Shown in pieces: positions 1-9,548 of a stretch of 64,000 nucleotides of DNA (position 1 is its first letter; the number at the start of each line of letters is the position of its first letter). The translations under genes and the position numbers were made by a program. The stretch is from Deltaproteobacteria bacterium. Its GTDB lineage: Bacteria; Desulfobacterota; Desulfobacteria; Desulfobacterales; Desulfatirhabdiaceae. The stretch is from positions 186,001 to 250,000 of the forward strand of contig JACRBZ010000066.1 of assembly GCA_016219185.1 (NCBI GenBank). The letters run 5' to 3'. The notes under the pieces were generated by a model. The model did not search any database. It was not told where the DNA came from and saw only the letters and a list, made by a program, of their open reading frames with translations.

Positions 1-771
1 TTTCGGATCAACGACTTTCCCATCCAGGTGATCATTCTCGCGATTTCAAGAGGTATTTTCCCGTTTATCAGTGAAGAAGCTGCCGCTGGAAATCTGGATA
101 ATCTCCAGCGTATATTCAAATATGCTCTCATTCTTCTCGGATTTTTAACCATTCCCGCCACCGCCCTGATGTTGTTGTTTTCTGAAGACATTGTCATCCT
201 GTTGCTTAAACGAGGTGCATTCGATCTGGAAGCCGCGAGGCAGACGGGGCAAGCCCTGTCCTGCTACAGCCTGGGTCTATTTTTTTACGCCTATACGTTT
301 ATAAATGGCTCATTTTTCGCTGCCCTGAAAAACACCAAAGCGCTTTTGTATATGGGTGTTGTTTCCATCTTTCTGAATGTTTTTTTCAATTATCTGTTTA
401 TGTATTTTTGGGGCGCCAAGGGCATTGCCCTATCTACCAGCGCCACAATGGGAATCATTTCGATCTGGTTTATTTCTCAACTCAAACGCCATCTGGGCAT
501 CACCAATTTGTCTCAGACATTTTCCAGCTTCACCCGAATAATTCTTGCAGCCGCAGGCATGTTGGGGAGCGGACTGGTAATCATAAAACTATTTGAATTG
601 ACATTGATCCCCCGATTGGTTTTTATTCCCGTTGCTACTGCGGCAGCATCATCGTGTTATCTTGGGATCATATGGGTGTTTCGGACTGCAGAGCTTGATG
701 ACTGCATCACAGTATTAACCAACATGATTACCATGTGGAAAAAGGGGCGATTCGGCACGAATGAAGAATAA
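1..771 (+). CDS. MurJ/MviN-family lipid flippase, C-terminal part
   Basis: The reading frame is open from the first base, so only the C-terminal part of about 256 residues is present and the start lies outside the window. It is strongly hydrophobic, with at least six membrane segments. It carries the MurJ-like stretch LLLKRGAFD followed by a conserved Tyr/Phe-rich helix and a GAKGIALSTS segment. MurJ/MviN proteins flip polyprenyl-linked saccharides (lipid II, or related exopolysaccharide units) across the inner membrane. Because it lies directly upstream of glycosyltransferases and overlaps the next gene by 11 bases, it may serve the exopolysaccharide pathway rather than peptidoglycan. That role is inference; the family assignment is firm. 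Confidence 0.85.
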   Translation, partial: FRINDFPIQVIILAISRGIFPFISEEAAAGNLDNLQRIFKYALILLGFLTIPATALMLLFSEDIVILLLKRGAFDLEAARQTGQALSCYSLGLFFYAYTFINGSFFAALKNTKALLYMGVVSIFLNVFFNYLFMYFWGAKGIALSTSATMGIISIWFISQLKRHLGITNLSQTFSSFTRIILAAAGMLGSGLVIIKLFELTLIPRLVFIPVATAAASSCYLGIIWVFRTAELDDCITVLTNMITMWKKGRFGTNEE

Positions 772-1813
772 CTCTGACTCCCAAACGATTCGGCGATCAA
801 GATTACTAATGATGATTCACTGGGAAGAAGCCGGCAAATGGGATTTGTACCAGGCCCTTGTTGGACGGGTGGAGAAACTGGATGTATTGCAGCCTTTCGG
901 ATTGAACCGCTTTCGATCCCGTTTCTGGAATCGAGTGACCTTCTTCCTTTCAGAATTCTATCTCCCTCTGGCGGCGCTCGTACGGCGGGACTCATACAAC
1001 ATTGTGATATCCTGGTCCATGAGGCTTGGAATTTGTTATGGTATTTTGAACAGACTGGCAATCAAATCAGCAAGGCCCAAGCATATCATCTATGATTTTC
1101 ACATCAACTTAACCCGAAATGATCCATTTTACCGGTTTCGTATCAACCTTCTCAGGATTGCGCTTCCCGGCATCGATTTCTTTTACACGACATCTGAAAA
1201 AGAAAAGGAAATCTACACCAAGCGGTTCAATATTCATCCGGATCAAATAGCGTTCTATCCCATGAAGCCGGCAGCCTATTTACTGGAAAAAGAAGCTTAT
1301 TCCAAAGGCGGATATCTGTTTTCTTATGGCAACAGCGACAGAGACTATGATACACTGATTGAAGCAGTGCGTCGTCTGCCGTTTCAAACGGTGATTGTAT
1401 CCAAAACGTATCAGCCGATGCAACCGCTTCCACCTCGGATTGTGCTGATTCGGGAAAAACCCTGGGATGAGCTGCTGGCACTTATCGGATCATCCTGTAT
1501 GGTGATACTTCCCCTTCAGAGTTACTGGATCGCGGCAGGTCAGACAGCCATGCTGGAAACGCTGGCACTGGGGCGCCCGCTCATAGTTACTTCTAATATG
1601 GCAACAATCGAGTACGCCACTGACAAGCAAACAGCCCTGTTTTTTGAAGCAGGTGATGATGGGAATCTCAAGAAGCATATTCAATTTTTGATGAACAATC
1701 CTGTAGTTGCAGAAAATATGGGGCGACAGGCTAGATTGTCTGTTTCAAAAAATGCTGAAAGACGGCTAATCGTATTTTTGGGAGTTCTGGATTATCTTTT
1801 GAAGGATTGTTAA
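761..1813 (+). CDS. GT-B fold glycosyltransferase (family 4-like)
   Basis: A 350-residue soluble protein with two-lobe GT-B architecture. The C-terminal lobe has a recognisable donor-binding stretch (GQTAMLETLALGRPLIVTS, about residues 265-285) containing the conserved Glu of GT4-type enzymes and a final glycine-rich helix region. It probably adds a sugar from a nucleotide donor to a lipid-linked repeat unit at the cytoplasmic face. The start at 761 overlaps the flippase stop, and the stop overlaps the next start (TAATG at 1811-1815), so the genes look translationally coupled. Donor and acceptor cannot be told from sequence. Confidence 0.75.
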   Translation: MKNNSDSQTIRRSRLLMMIHWEEAGKWDLYQALVGRVEKLDVLQPFGLNRFRSRFWNRVTFFLSEFYLPLAALVRRDSYNIVISWSMRLGICYGILNRLAIKSARPKHIIYDFHINLTRNDPFYRFRINLLRIALPGIDFFYTTSEKEKEIYTKRFNIHPDQIAFYPMKPAAYLLEKEAYSKGGYLFSYGNSDRDYDTLIEAVRRLPFQTVIVSKTYQPMQPLPPRIVLIREKPWDELLALIGSSCMVILPLQSYWIAAGQTAMLETLALGRPLIVTSNMATIEYATDKQTALFFEAGDDGNLKKHIQFLMNNPVVAENMGRQARLSVSKNAERRLIVFLGVLDYLLKDC

Positions 1814-3045
1814 TGGGCAACAAGAATGTTGTTTTAATTACCTCAATGGAAGACTTTTTTTCTCTGAAACAAGACTTGGAAAATCTTTTATCAGCGAACA
1901 AAGACGATAATCTGTATCACAGTTTTGATTGGTATTATGCAGTATCTCATTTATTCATCCATCCGGTTAATACGCCCTGTATTTTTTGCATTAAAGATGA
2001 TCAAAAAACCATTGCCATCCTTCCCTGTTGCATTGTCAAAAGACGGCTGCGTTTATTTTCATTTAAGAGTCTTGAGTTTATAGGAAATATCTATTCGGCG
2101 TACCGAGGTGGGATCATCCTGAAAGGCCGGGAGCAGGAAGCTGCCAAGTCGGTCATCCGCTTTCTATTAGCAAACCGTGTATTATGGCACATGCTTCATT
2201 TTGAGGACATCCCGGAATCCGATCCATTTCTGAATGCATTGATTCAGGAAATACGTCAGAAGAAACTCATTTTTCGCATAGAGCCGAAATATGCCAAACT
2301 TGTTATACAAAGGAGCCCAGGAAAATGTTCCCGGGACTACTGGCATCTGCTGAGCAATAATCTACGACAACAGATTCGCAGATCCATTAACAAGATGAAT
2401 CGGGAAGGGACAGTGATTATTGTCCCAACGTTGTTGCCGGAGCATGACATCAAAGCAGCAATGGATCACTATTACGAGATTTATCGACAAAGCTGGAAAG
2501 ATCCTGAAATGGATTCGCAGTTCCATCGCAAACTGGCAGAATATCTCCTATCAAAAAGAAAACTCCGCCTATTTACGTTGTATTTTAGAAAAGAGAAAAA
2601 CCATCCTGACAACTCAATGGATATCCCGATTTCATCATACGAATCCACCATCAGCCCAAGCCAGTGTATTCCCAAAGGGTATCTGCCTATTGCCACAGCA
2701 TTTTATGCTGTCAATGGCAATTATGCCTGCTTTCTGAAAACTGCCTACCGCCAGGACTACGCCACCTATTCAGCAGGGACTGTGTTGACTTGGTTCGTTG
2801 TGAAATGGCTTTTCGATTTGGACAATGTCACTATCATCGATCTTCAGAAAGAAGATGATGCCTATAAATTCAAGTGGGGAAGATTTGAGGAAATGCATGT
2901 TCTGTTTCAGGTAGCAAATCCCATAAATCCTCTATCTATACTTGAAATATTGGGAGAGAAATGGATTGTTCCTGCAATACGAGAGTTAAGAAAGGCAGTT
3001 GACCGCCGGGCCACGAAGTGTCTTAATGCTGTAAAGTCGAGTTGA
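1813..3045 (+). CDS. GNAT/FemAB-like acyltransferase (CelD/BioF2 type)
   Basis: About 410 residues. A TTG six bases upstream is possible, but ATG 1813 overlaps the previous stop and is preferred. The C-terminal half matches the GNAT/FemAB-like fold: a segment of the form NLRQQIRRSINKM, an FYAVNGNYACF strand pair, then a YSAGTVLTWFVVKWLF helix and a terminal YKFKWG motif. Such proteins occur beside exosortase-type exopolysaccharide loci and are thought to acylate or aminoacylate the polymer or its precursors. The acyl donor is not predictable from sequence. The middle (about residues 255-290) has a proline/serine-rich insertion. Confidence 0.7.
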   Translation: MGNKNVVLITSMEDFFSLKQDLENLLSANKDDNLYHSFDWYYAVSHLFIHPVNTPCIFCIKDDQKTIAILPCCIVKRRLRLFSFKSLEFIGNIYSAYRGGIILKGREQEAAKSVIRFLLANRVLWHMLHFEDIPESDPFLNALIQEIRQKKLIFRIEPKYAKLVIQRSPGKCSRDYWHLLSNNLRQQIRRSINKMNREGTVIIVPTLLPEHDIKAAMDHYYEIYRQSWKDPEMDSQFHRKLAEYLLSKRKLRLFTLYFRKEKNHPDNSMDIPISSYESTISPSQCIPKGYLPIATAFYAVNGNYACFLKTAYRQDYATYSAGTVLTWFVVKWLFDLDNVTIIDLQKEDDAYKFKWGRFEEMHVLFQVANPINPLSILEILGEKWIVPAIRELRKAVDRRATKCLNAVKSS

Positions 3046-3122
3046 AAAGCCGATTGAGGAAGTGGTCATGGGTGAATAATAATTGAACCATTGTGCATCA
3101 ATACCAGAAACAGGATTTAAGA

Positions 3123-4304
3123 ATGAAGCACCCCGAAAGCGTCATCCTAAGCGGCAATCACAATATCAATCCATTGGGCGTACTCAGGGGATTGGGGAGA
3201 AAGGGAATCCCCATAACACTGCTGGATGTAGATCCTCACAGCATGGTGCGATATTCTCGTTTTGTCTCTCAAAGGTTTTCCTGCCCCAATCCCCATGATT
3301 CCGAGATAGGTTTTATTGATGCACTTATTGAACTGGGGCGATCCCTTGACCACCAACCCGTGTATATACCGACCGGTGATGCAGAAGTTCTGGCTCTTTC
3401 AAAACATAAGGAAGCGCTCTTGCCTTTTTTCAGAATGCCGGTGGCTCCTTTTGAAATCATCAACCTCCTGGTGAACAAAAAACGGTTTTTCCAGGACGTG
3501 ATCCGCAGGAATATTCCCTGCCCCAAAACAAGTTTTCCAGAAACTACTGATCAGGCACGCAAAATGGCCACAAATATTGGCTATCCCCTGATTGTCAAAT
3601 CCGCCTATTCCCATGTATTCATAACTAAATTTCATAAAAAAGTTTTTCTTATTCATTCTCCATCAGAACTTGAAACAGCCATGAATTTGCTGAATGACGC
3701 GCATCAGGACTATTTTCTGCAGGAAATCATTCCAGGAAACACTCTTTTTTTGTTTTATGCCTATTTGAATCGACAGTCTGTTCCCTTGGGCATTTGCGGA
3801 TATGATAAGATCCGGCAACGTCCCAATGATTTTGGTATCGGCACTATCTGTCGCAGCATGAACCGTTTCCAGCCGATCCATGCTGCCATACAATATCTTC
3901 AGAACATCAATTACTATGGGCTTGCAGAACCTGAATTCAAATGGGATCCGCGGGATGGTCAGTACAAGTTGATCGAAATAAATCCCCGCTCCGTCACCCA
4001 GACGCAGCTGGCAACAGCCTGCGGGGTTCATGTGGAGTATTTGGCATATCAAGATTTGATATGGGGAAACATTGAGCCGTTGAAGCCGGCAAAGGAAGGC
4101 ATTCTGTGGATAGATGAAATCAGCGAACTCCATTATCATCTGTCTAGAATCCGAAGGGGTCTTTTTTCTTTTACAGAGTTCGATTCTTTAATAGGGAACA
4201 AGGTATTGGCTGGAGCTGCATGCGATGACCCCATACCATTTTTCATCGGATTGGCTCGCTTTTTCAAGGAACGATTAACTCTACAACGCAACATAAAGTG
4301 TTAA
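3123..4304 (+). CDS. ATP-grasp domain protein
   Basis: The preferred start is ATG 3123, with AGGA at 3112-3115; a GTG at 3093 is also open. The 393-residue protein follows carbamoyl-phosphate-synthase-type ATP-grasp order: an N-terminal nucleotide-fold strand (VILSGNHNINPLGVLRGLG), a central region with KKRFFQDVIRRNIPCPKT, a Lys strand PLIVKSAYS, and the metal-binding segment with Glu (AEPEFKWD, then KLIEINPRS). ATP-grasp ligases join a carboxylate to an amine or thiol through an acyl phosphate. In polysaccharide loci they may add amino-acid or similar substituents. The substrate is unknown. It is followed by about 220 bases without a gene, so the next gene may have its own promoter. Confidence 0.75.
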   Translation: MKHPESVILSGNHNINPLGVLRGLGRKGIPITLLDVDPHSMVRYSRFVSQRFSCPNPHDSEIGFIDALIELGRSLDHQPVYIPTGDAEVLALSKHKEALLPFFRMPVAPFEIINLLVNKKRFFQDVIRRNIPCPKTSFPETTDQARKMATNIGYPLIVKSAYSHVFITKFHKKVFLIHSPSELETAMNLLNDAHQDYFLQEIIPGNTLFLFYAYLNRQSVPLGICGYDKIRQRPNDFGIGTICRSMNRFQPIHAAIQYLQNINYYGLAEPEFKWDPRDGQYKLIEINPRSVTQTQLATACGVHVEYLAYQDLIWGNIEPLKPAKEGILWIDEISELHYHLSRIRRGLFSFTEFDSLIGNKVLAGAACDDPIPFFIGLARFFKERLTLQRNIKC

Positions 4305-4528
4305 AAACAACATGTTGTGTGTATTGTAGCCAAGTTGCATTGTAGGGTAAATCAGCTATTTCATCCAAGGATAAATCAATGTTTTATAGTGAGGGTTATT
4401 GATTACAACGTATTGATTTGTTATCTAATTACATATTAATGTCAACGAAACACCGACACTTCCCAGTGGTATCTGCGGCTGGATATGTGTCGATTCATTG
4501 ATGATAACTCAGGAGAATCTTGCTGGTC

Positions 4529-6631
4529 ATGAAAGGCAAAAAAGAACTTCTGGCGGATGTTCTGTTCAATTCCAAAGTGGTCAATCTGTTCAAACGGCTG
4601 CCCTTGCGGAACAAACTGATCATTTTGAATTACCATCGGATACGTCCATCTAACCCCCAGTTTCGAACTGCGTTTGACGATGGGGTATATTCTGTGAACG
4701 AAGATGAGTTCACCCGGCAGATCAAATGGTTGAAGCACAATACCCTCATTCTGTCAGAAAAAGATCTGATTAATCAACACAATAAGAGCGGTTTTCTCCC
4801 GCCCCGGACATCAAAGCCCTGCGTTGTTATTACCTTTGATGACGGATACAGGGACAATTACACCATCGCATTTCAAATTCTGAAATACTTTGAGGTCCCG
4901 GCCATTCTTTTTGTGACCACCCAGATGATCAACACCCGGCAATTATCCTGGTGGGATATCATTGCCTATCTGATCAAACATAGCAAGGAACCATTCATTG
5001 CTTTCGACGGACAAAAGTTTTTCCTGCCGGACCAGAAACAGGATGCTATCATGTTTTTTCAGCAACGGATGAAACAGGGACAATATGAACTAACCAAATA
5101 CCTGTTGTCCGAGCTTTCCGAAGCCTGTGAAGTCGCACTCCCGGACTCTACGCTGCAGGACCGGGAAATCCTTACCTGGGAAGAGATTCGGGATATGGCC
5201 CGGCATCAGGTTGCCATCGGTTCCCACACCCATACTCACAGGGTGCTATCCTCAATTAGTCTGAATTCCCAAAAAGAAGAAATGATCCTATCCAAACTCA
5301 TTATCGAGGAAAATATCGGCAGTCCGGTTCTGACCATAAGTTATCCGGTTGGGGAGCCCAGGTTTATCTTGCCGGAAACATCTGAACTTGCAGCAGCCAG
5401 TGGATATTTGCTGGGATTTACCACAAATACCGGTGTGAACGACTGGAAAAATATTCAACCTTACAGGGTCAAACGGATTGCGCGCCTTCTGGAGAAGGTG
5501 TCCACGGTGTCGCTGCTGACGGTTTTGCCGGAGCTCTTTACCTGGGATTCTGCTGCAATGTTTCAAATAAAAACGATGGAGACCAACCCGACATACGCCG
5601 ATGCCTACTACCGGCTGGGAATTATTCACCTGGGGCAGGGGAGAGTCGATCAGGCCATTCGCAATTTTCAGGAAGCAATTGGTTTCAACCCGAATTATAC
5701 GGAAGCCCGAATCAAACTGGGGATCAGCCAGGCATACGCGGGCCGCTACATCGAGGCGGAAAACAACCTGAAGGTGATTCTTGAGAAGCGGCCCGGATTT
5801 GCCGATATCCATTATTATCTGGGCATTGTCCACGCCTGCAACCGCCAAGCTTTCTTGGCTATTCATCATCTTGAAAAAGCCATTGAAATAAATCCAGGAT
5901 ACAAAGACGCTATCCTGAAGCTTGGCGTTCTTTACTGCCGGCAGCAGCAATACAGCCTGGCGTTGAGCATGCTGGAACGGGCCAGTCAGATCGATGCGTT
6001 AGATTCTGATTTGAAGGCGCTTGTGGAAGCTGGCCAACAGATCATAAAAACCCATGGGCGTGCATCCCCGGTATTAACCCCACTCTTTGCATCCTATATC
6101 GGCAGCATCGATCAGCTTGATGAGCTTATCGATGGGTTTGTTACCCATCTTGGTATCAGCCCGAATTTAAATGATATTATGGCGATCGTCGAAAAAGGGG
6201 AATTCCCCGTGGAAAACCTCGAAACCCTGCTTAACCTTTTTCAGGAATACGTCACCACATTTCCGCAATATGCCGATATCCACTATATCCTGGGAATATT
6301 ATTCCGGAAACTTGACCTTTCAAAAGATGCGGAAAGATGTTTTATTGAATCTATTCGTCTGAATCCCAACTATATCAAAGCCCGCTTGAATCTGTTCAAT
6401 CTTCTAAAAGAGCAGAAGCGGTTTTCGGAAGCCATTGAACAAGGATATTTTCTAGAACGATTCAGCCTGCCATATCCTGATATGTATTGTGGTATGGCGG
6501 AGACGCTCCTGGGGATGGCCAGATATTCGGATGCCAAACGGTTCGTCCAGAAAGCCATTTCGATCAACCCGACATACCCGATGGCCCAGCAGGTGTTGCA
6601 ACAAATCGATGAACACAGAGAACTGTGTTGA
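4529..6631 (+). CDS. polysaccharide deacetylase fused to TPR repeats
   Basis: Residues 1-345 form a NodB/CE4 deacetylase domain with the metal/catalytic motif TFDDGY (about 102-107), a second metal motif SHTHTH (about 232-237), and a later SYPVG motif. Residues 350-490 and 585-695 are tetratricopeptide repeats (for example ADAYYRLGIIHLGQGR). CE4 enzymes remove N- or O-acetyl groups from polymers, and the TPRs probably dock assembly partners. There is no clear signal peptide. AGGAG at 4511-4515 sits 4 bases before TTG 4520 and 13 before ATG 4529, so the start is uncertain. The deacetylase half is a close paralogue of the next gene. Confidence 0.85.
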   Translation: MKGKKELLADVLFNSKVVNLFKRLPLRNKLIILNYHRIRPSNPQFRTAFDDGVYSVNEDEFTRQIKWLKHNTLILSEKDLINQHNKSGFLPPRTSKPCVVITFDDGYRDNYTIAFQILKYFEVPAILFVTTQMINTRQLSWWDIIAYLIKHSKEPFIAFDGQKFFLPDQKQDAIMFFQQRMKQGQYELTKYLLSELSEACEVALPDSTLQDREILTWEEIRDMARHQVAIGSHTHTHRVLSSISLNSQKEEMILSKLIIEENIGSPVLTISYPVGEPRFILPETSELAAASGYLLGFTTNTGVNDWKNIQPYRVKRIARLLEKVSTVSLLTVLPELFTWDSAAMFQIKTMETNPTYADAYYRLGIIHLGQGRVDQAIRNFQEAIGFNPNYTEARIKLGISQAYAGRYIEAENNLKVILEKRPGFADIHYYLGIVHACNRQAFLAIHHLEKAIEINPGYKDAILKLGVLYCRQQQYSLALSMLERASQIDALDSDLKALVEAGQQIIKTHGRASPVLTPLFASYIGSIDQLDELIDGFVTHLGISPNLNDIMAIVEKGEFPVENLETLLNLFQEYVTTFPQYADIHYILGILFRKLDLSKDAERCFIESIRLNPNYIKARLNLFNLLKEQKRFSEAIEQGYFLERFSLPYPDMYCGMAETLLGMARYSDAKRFVQKAISINPTYPMAQQVLQQIDEHRELC

Positions 6632-6642
6632 GGATGTCGCCG

Positions 6643-7689
6643 ATGAATGGAAAGCGGGAATGGATTTCTGATTTCTTGTTTAAAACCGGCATGATATATT
6701 GGATCCAAAAGCTCTATGCGCATAACAGCATTGTTGTGCTAAATTATCACCGGATCCGCCCGTCAATGTCCGATGCGCCGTCGGAGTTCGATGACAACGT
6801 TTTTGATGTCAATGTGGACGAGTTTGCGCGTCAAATGAAATGGCTGAAACAACATACGAGGATCCTTTCCGAAAAAGACTTGATTGACGCAGTCACAACT
6901 ATCTTGTATAATACAGAAAATTCAAAAACCCCTTTAGTTGCAATTACTTTTGATGATGGGTATCTGGATAACTACTCCCTGGTGTATCCGGTGCTGAAAT
7001 CGCTGGATATTCCGGCATTCTTTTTTGTCTGCACGGCGATGATTACAGATCGTCATTTGTGGTGGTGGGATATTGTTGCTTATCTGATCAAAAAATGTCA
7101 AAAACCCTTCATTGTAATGGACAATCAACATCACGATCTGCTGGCAGATCGTTCAGGCGCCATTCAATTTTTTCAACACGCATTAAAAAAGCTATCCGTT
7201 GTTCAGATCAACCAATTTGTCCAAAATCTTTCGGAAGCTTGCGAAGTGGCGCTTCCCTCAACCGATCTTCAGGACAGGGAATTGATGAACTGGACCCAGA
7301 TTCGGGAAATGGTTGCAAATCAGATGACGGTCGCGTCTCACACCCATACCCATCCGGTTCTGGCATTGCTGGGGAACCAGGAAATACAGGCAGAATTAAT
7401 GCTGTCAAAACAGATATTGGAAACCCAGACAGGACAACCCGTTTTGTCCATTTCTTATCCATTTGGGGATTACTGTTACATCCCTTCAGTTATTCAAACG
7501 ATTGCCCGAAATTGCGGTTATCAACTGGGTTTTACCAGCAGCTTTGGTGTTAATCCCCTGAAGCGGATTCAGCCCTTGGCGTTAAACCGCATTGCCGGCC
7601 ATCTGGGAAAAGAATCGACGGTCAGTGTGATCTCCGTATTGCCCCATTTATTCACCCGAAGAAATGCTTTCCGGAACATGATCTCATGA
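6643..7689 (+). CDS. polysaccharide deacetylase (NodB/CE4)
   Basis: About 348 residues with the CE4 motifs TFDDGY, SHTHTH and SYPFGD in order. ATG 6643 follows GAGG (6630-6633) with 9 bases spacing; ATG 6634 is an alternative. It lacks the TPR tail of the upstream paralogue but shares long blocks with it (LNYHRIRPS, LSEKDLI, LSEACEVALP, LQDRE), so the two arose by tandem duplication. It probably deacetylates the exopolysaccharide. It is missing an obvious signal peptide, so action at the cytoplasmic or membrane side is possible. The stop overlaps the next start (ATGA at 7686). Confidence 0.85.
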   Translation: MNGKREWISDFLFKTGMIYWIQKLYAHNSIVVLNYHRIRPSMSDAPSEFDDNVFDVNVDEFARQMKWLKQHTRILSEKDLIDAVTTILYNTENSKTPLVAITFDDGYLDNYSLVYPVLKSLDIPAFFFVCTAMITDRHLWWWDIVAYLIKKCQKPFIVMDNQHHDLLADRSGAIQFFQHALKKLSVVQINQFVQNLSEACEVALPSTDLQDRELMNWTQIREMVANQMTVASHTHTHPVLALLGNQEIQAELMLSKQILETQTGQPVLSISYPFGDYCYIPSVIQTIARNCGYQLGFTSSFGVNPLKRIQPLALNRIAGHLGKESTVSVISVLPHLFTRRNAFRNMIS

Positions 7690-8072
7690 GACGCATATTT
7701 CACCCGACGCAGACCTATTGCAAGGACACCGGATTAATTATTGTTCTTGCCCTGCTTCTGACAGCTTACTGGAAGAACAATCTGACTCTGATTCTTCCTG
7801 CTGTTGGAACACTGATTGCAGCAATGACGATCCCAATGATTTTCGTGCCAGTATCTGTGATCTGGTATTTTTTTTCACTTTTCCTGGAAAAAATTACTAA
7901 CCGAATCGTGCTGGCGTTTATATATATTGTCATAATAACACCGGTTAGTCTGGTCCGAAGATGTGTGGGTTTTGACCCAATGCAGCGAAAAAAGTGGAAA
8001 AAAGGAACTGATTCTGTTTTTTTTACAAGAAATCATACGTTTGTGGCAAAGGATTTGACAACGCCATTTTAA
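7686..8072 (+). CDS. SxtJ-family membrane protein
   Basis: A 128-residue membrane protein with three hydrophobic segments (about 16-35, 37-60 and 70-92), followed by a basic tail. The closing region PVSLVRRCVGFDPMQRKKW matches the SxtJ family, small membrane proteins named from the saxitoxin cluster. They are often found beside carbamoyltransferases and DUF5989 proteins, as here. The molecular role is not established. It overlaps the preceding deacetylase by four bases. The assignment rests on size, topology, the tail motif and neighbours. Confidence 0.7.
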   Translation: MRRIFHPTQTYCKDTGLIIVLALLLTAYWKNNLTLILPAVGTLIAAMTIPMIFVPVSVIWYFFSLFLEKITNRIVLAFIYIVIITPVSLVRRCVGFDPMQRKKWKKGTDSVFFTRNHTFVAKDLTTPF

Positions 8073-8161
8073 CGCGAGATGATTCTGCAATAAGAGAATT
8101 TGCAATACATCCTGTTTTTTGAGAGGATAATCGTCCCGTTCATGGCCGTTCAGGAGAATTA

Positions 8162-8311
8162 ATGGATATAGTAAAGGATCTCTGGGGATTTATGCGGGTG
8201 CGGAAAAAATACTGGCTGCTTCCGATCATCATGGTTATGTTGCTGTTTGGCGGGCTTATTATTTTTTCAGGCGGATCTGCTTTGGCGCCATTTATTTATA
8301 CTCTGTTTTAA
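8162..8311 (+). CDS. DUF5989 family small membrane protein
   Basis: A 49-residue protein starting at ATG 8162 with AGGAG at 8152-8156. It begins MDIVKDLWGFMRVRKKYWLLP and continues into one hydrophobic helix ending in SALAPFIYTLF, the layout of DUF5989. The family regularly travels with SxtJ and NodU-type carbamoyltransferases. Function is unknown; it may be a small subunit or membrane anchor of the carbamoylation or SGNH step. The stop lies four bases before the preferred start of the SGNH hydrolase, which fits coupled translation. Confidence 0.75.
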   Translation: MDIVKDLWGFMRVRKKYWLLPIIMVMLLFGGLIIFSGGSALAPFIYTLF

Positions 8312-8315
8312 TGCC

Positions 8316-9548
8316 ATGAAACAGCCTCATGCAACGGAACATCTTAAAACTGGCTATCCAATGAATCGTTTGTATCAAATTCTGGGCATTTCCCTGATTA
8401 TATCCGGTGTTGTTTTAAACGAATGGGTTATTAAATTCATATTTCAGGGACAAGCCAAATTTGCTGAAACGGAAAAACAGATTTTTCTGGCAATTGTTGA
8501 TATTTTTCTGGTGTTTCTGGGATTATTAATTTTCCGATATAAAAAAACCGTTCTGCAAAATTTACTGCTTATTATCTGTTCGATTTTCTTTTCATTCTGG
8601 ATATTGGAAATCGGATTAAATTATGTTCCTTCTAATCTGGAAACTGAATCGCCAAAATGGATCCCCTATAAGCAAAAAATGCTTAACAATCGGATCAATC
8701 AAAGCCATCAAGACAGGGCCAAATTGAATTCTTATGGGTTTAACGACACTGAACATTCCCGCCACAAATCCCCTGGCTTTACCCGGGTTGCTGTTTTGGG
8801 GGACTCTTTTATCTGGGGCGTTGGCGTTGATGATCAGGTGATCTGGACACATAAATTAGAGAAAATGCTGAACCAAAACGGTATCAGGTCTGAAATTCTT
8901 AATTGGGGAAAACCTGGCTGGTCCACGTTTGACGAATTTCGCTTTCTTAAATCAGATGGCATTCACTATGATTTCGATCTTCTTCTGGTGGATTTTGTTG
9001 TAAATGATCCGGTTATGGATGATAGTAATATAAAACGCTTTATTTATGACGGTGGAATCATCGACAAATTCCTTGTTCAACCGATCAGCAGGCATTTATT
9101 TCCCAATGCAATTTCTTTTTTTGTCGATTTGGTGAATAATTTTTTTAGTACATTTTTTGACTATGGTTATACCAAGTGGCTGAACAAGGTGTACACGGAA
9201 GATAATCTCAAACAATACCAATCATTGTTGAAAGAGATGTCGGCGTATTGTAATACCCATGGTATTCGATTGCTCTTTGTCATGACCCCTGAAAATCATC
9301 ACCCCGAGTTACAACAATATTTTGAACGTGTTATTCCCTTATTAAAAAATGCAAATATTGACTACTTTAATCTTTATCCGGATGTTTATAAGGAGTTACA
9401 TCATCTCTCCAACCGGAAGCTGTGGGCTAATCCCGCAGACGGACACCCTGGGAATATGGTAACCGAAGTTTATGCACAAAGCACATACAAGTATTTATGT
9501 GCTCATGGCTATCTGAATGCTCCCGACACTTCTCCGGTAATCCAATGA
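8316..9548 (+). CDS. membrane-anchored SGNH/GDSL hydrolase
   Basis: The preferred start is ATG 8316 (410 residues); ATG 8361 is an alternative, and neither has a strong ribosome binding site. Three N-terminal membrane helices (about residues 15-110) are followed by an SGNH domain with block I AVLGDSFIWG (catalytic Ser), an Asn-Gly-like segment LNWGKPGWST and block V DGHPGN (catalytic Asp and His). Such proteins act as O-acetylesterases or acyltransferase partners on extracellular polysaccharides. The gene sits in the SxtJ-DUF5989-carbamoyltransferase cassette and overlaps the next start by ATGA (9545-9548). Confidence 0.8.
   Translation: MKQPHATEHLKTGYPMNRLYQILGISLIISGVVLNEWVIKFIFQGQAKFAETEKQIFLAIVDIFLVFLGLLIFRYKKTVLQNLLLIICSIFFSFWILEIGLNYVPSNLETESPKWIPYKQKMLNNRINQSHQDRAKLNSYGFNDTEHSRHKSPGFTRVAVLGDSFIWGVGVDDQVIWTHKLEKMLNQNGIRSEILNWGKPGWSTFDEFRFLKSDGIHYDFDLLLVDFVVNDPVMDDSNIKRFIYDGGIIDKFLVQPISRHLFPNAISFFVDLVNNFFSTFFDYGYTKWLNKVYTEDNLKQYQSLLKEMSAYCNTHGIRLLFVMTPENHHPELQQYFERVIPLLKNANIDYFNLYPDVYKELHHLSNRKLWANPADGHPGNMVTEVYAQSTYKYLCAHGYLNAPDTSPVIQ

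Noticed and set aside
5288-5950. 220-codon minus-strand frame
   Set aside because: Antisense shadow of the deacetylase-TPR gene, with no recognisable domain.
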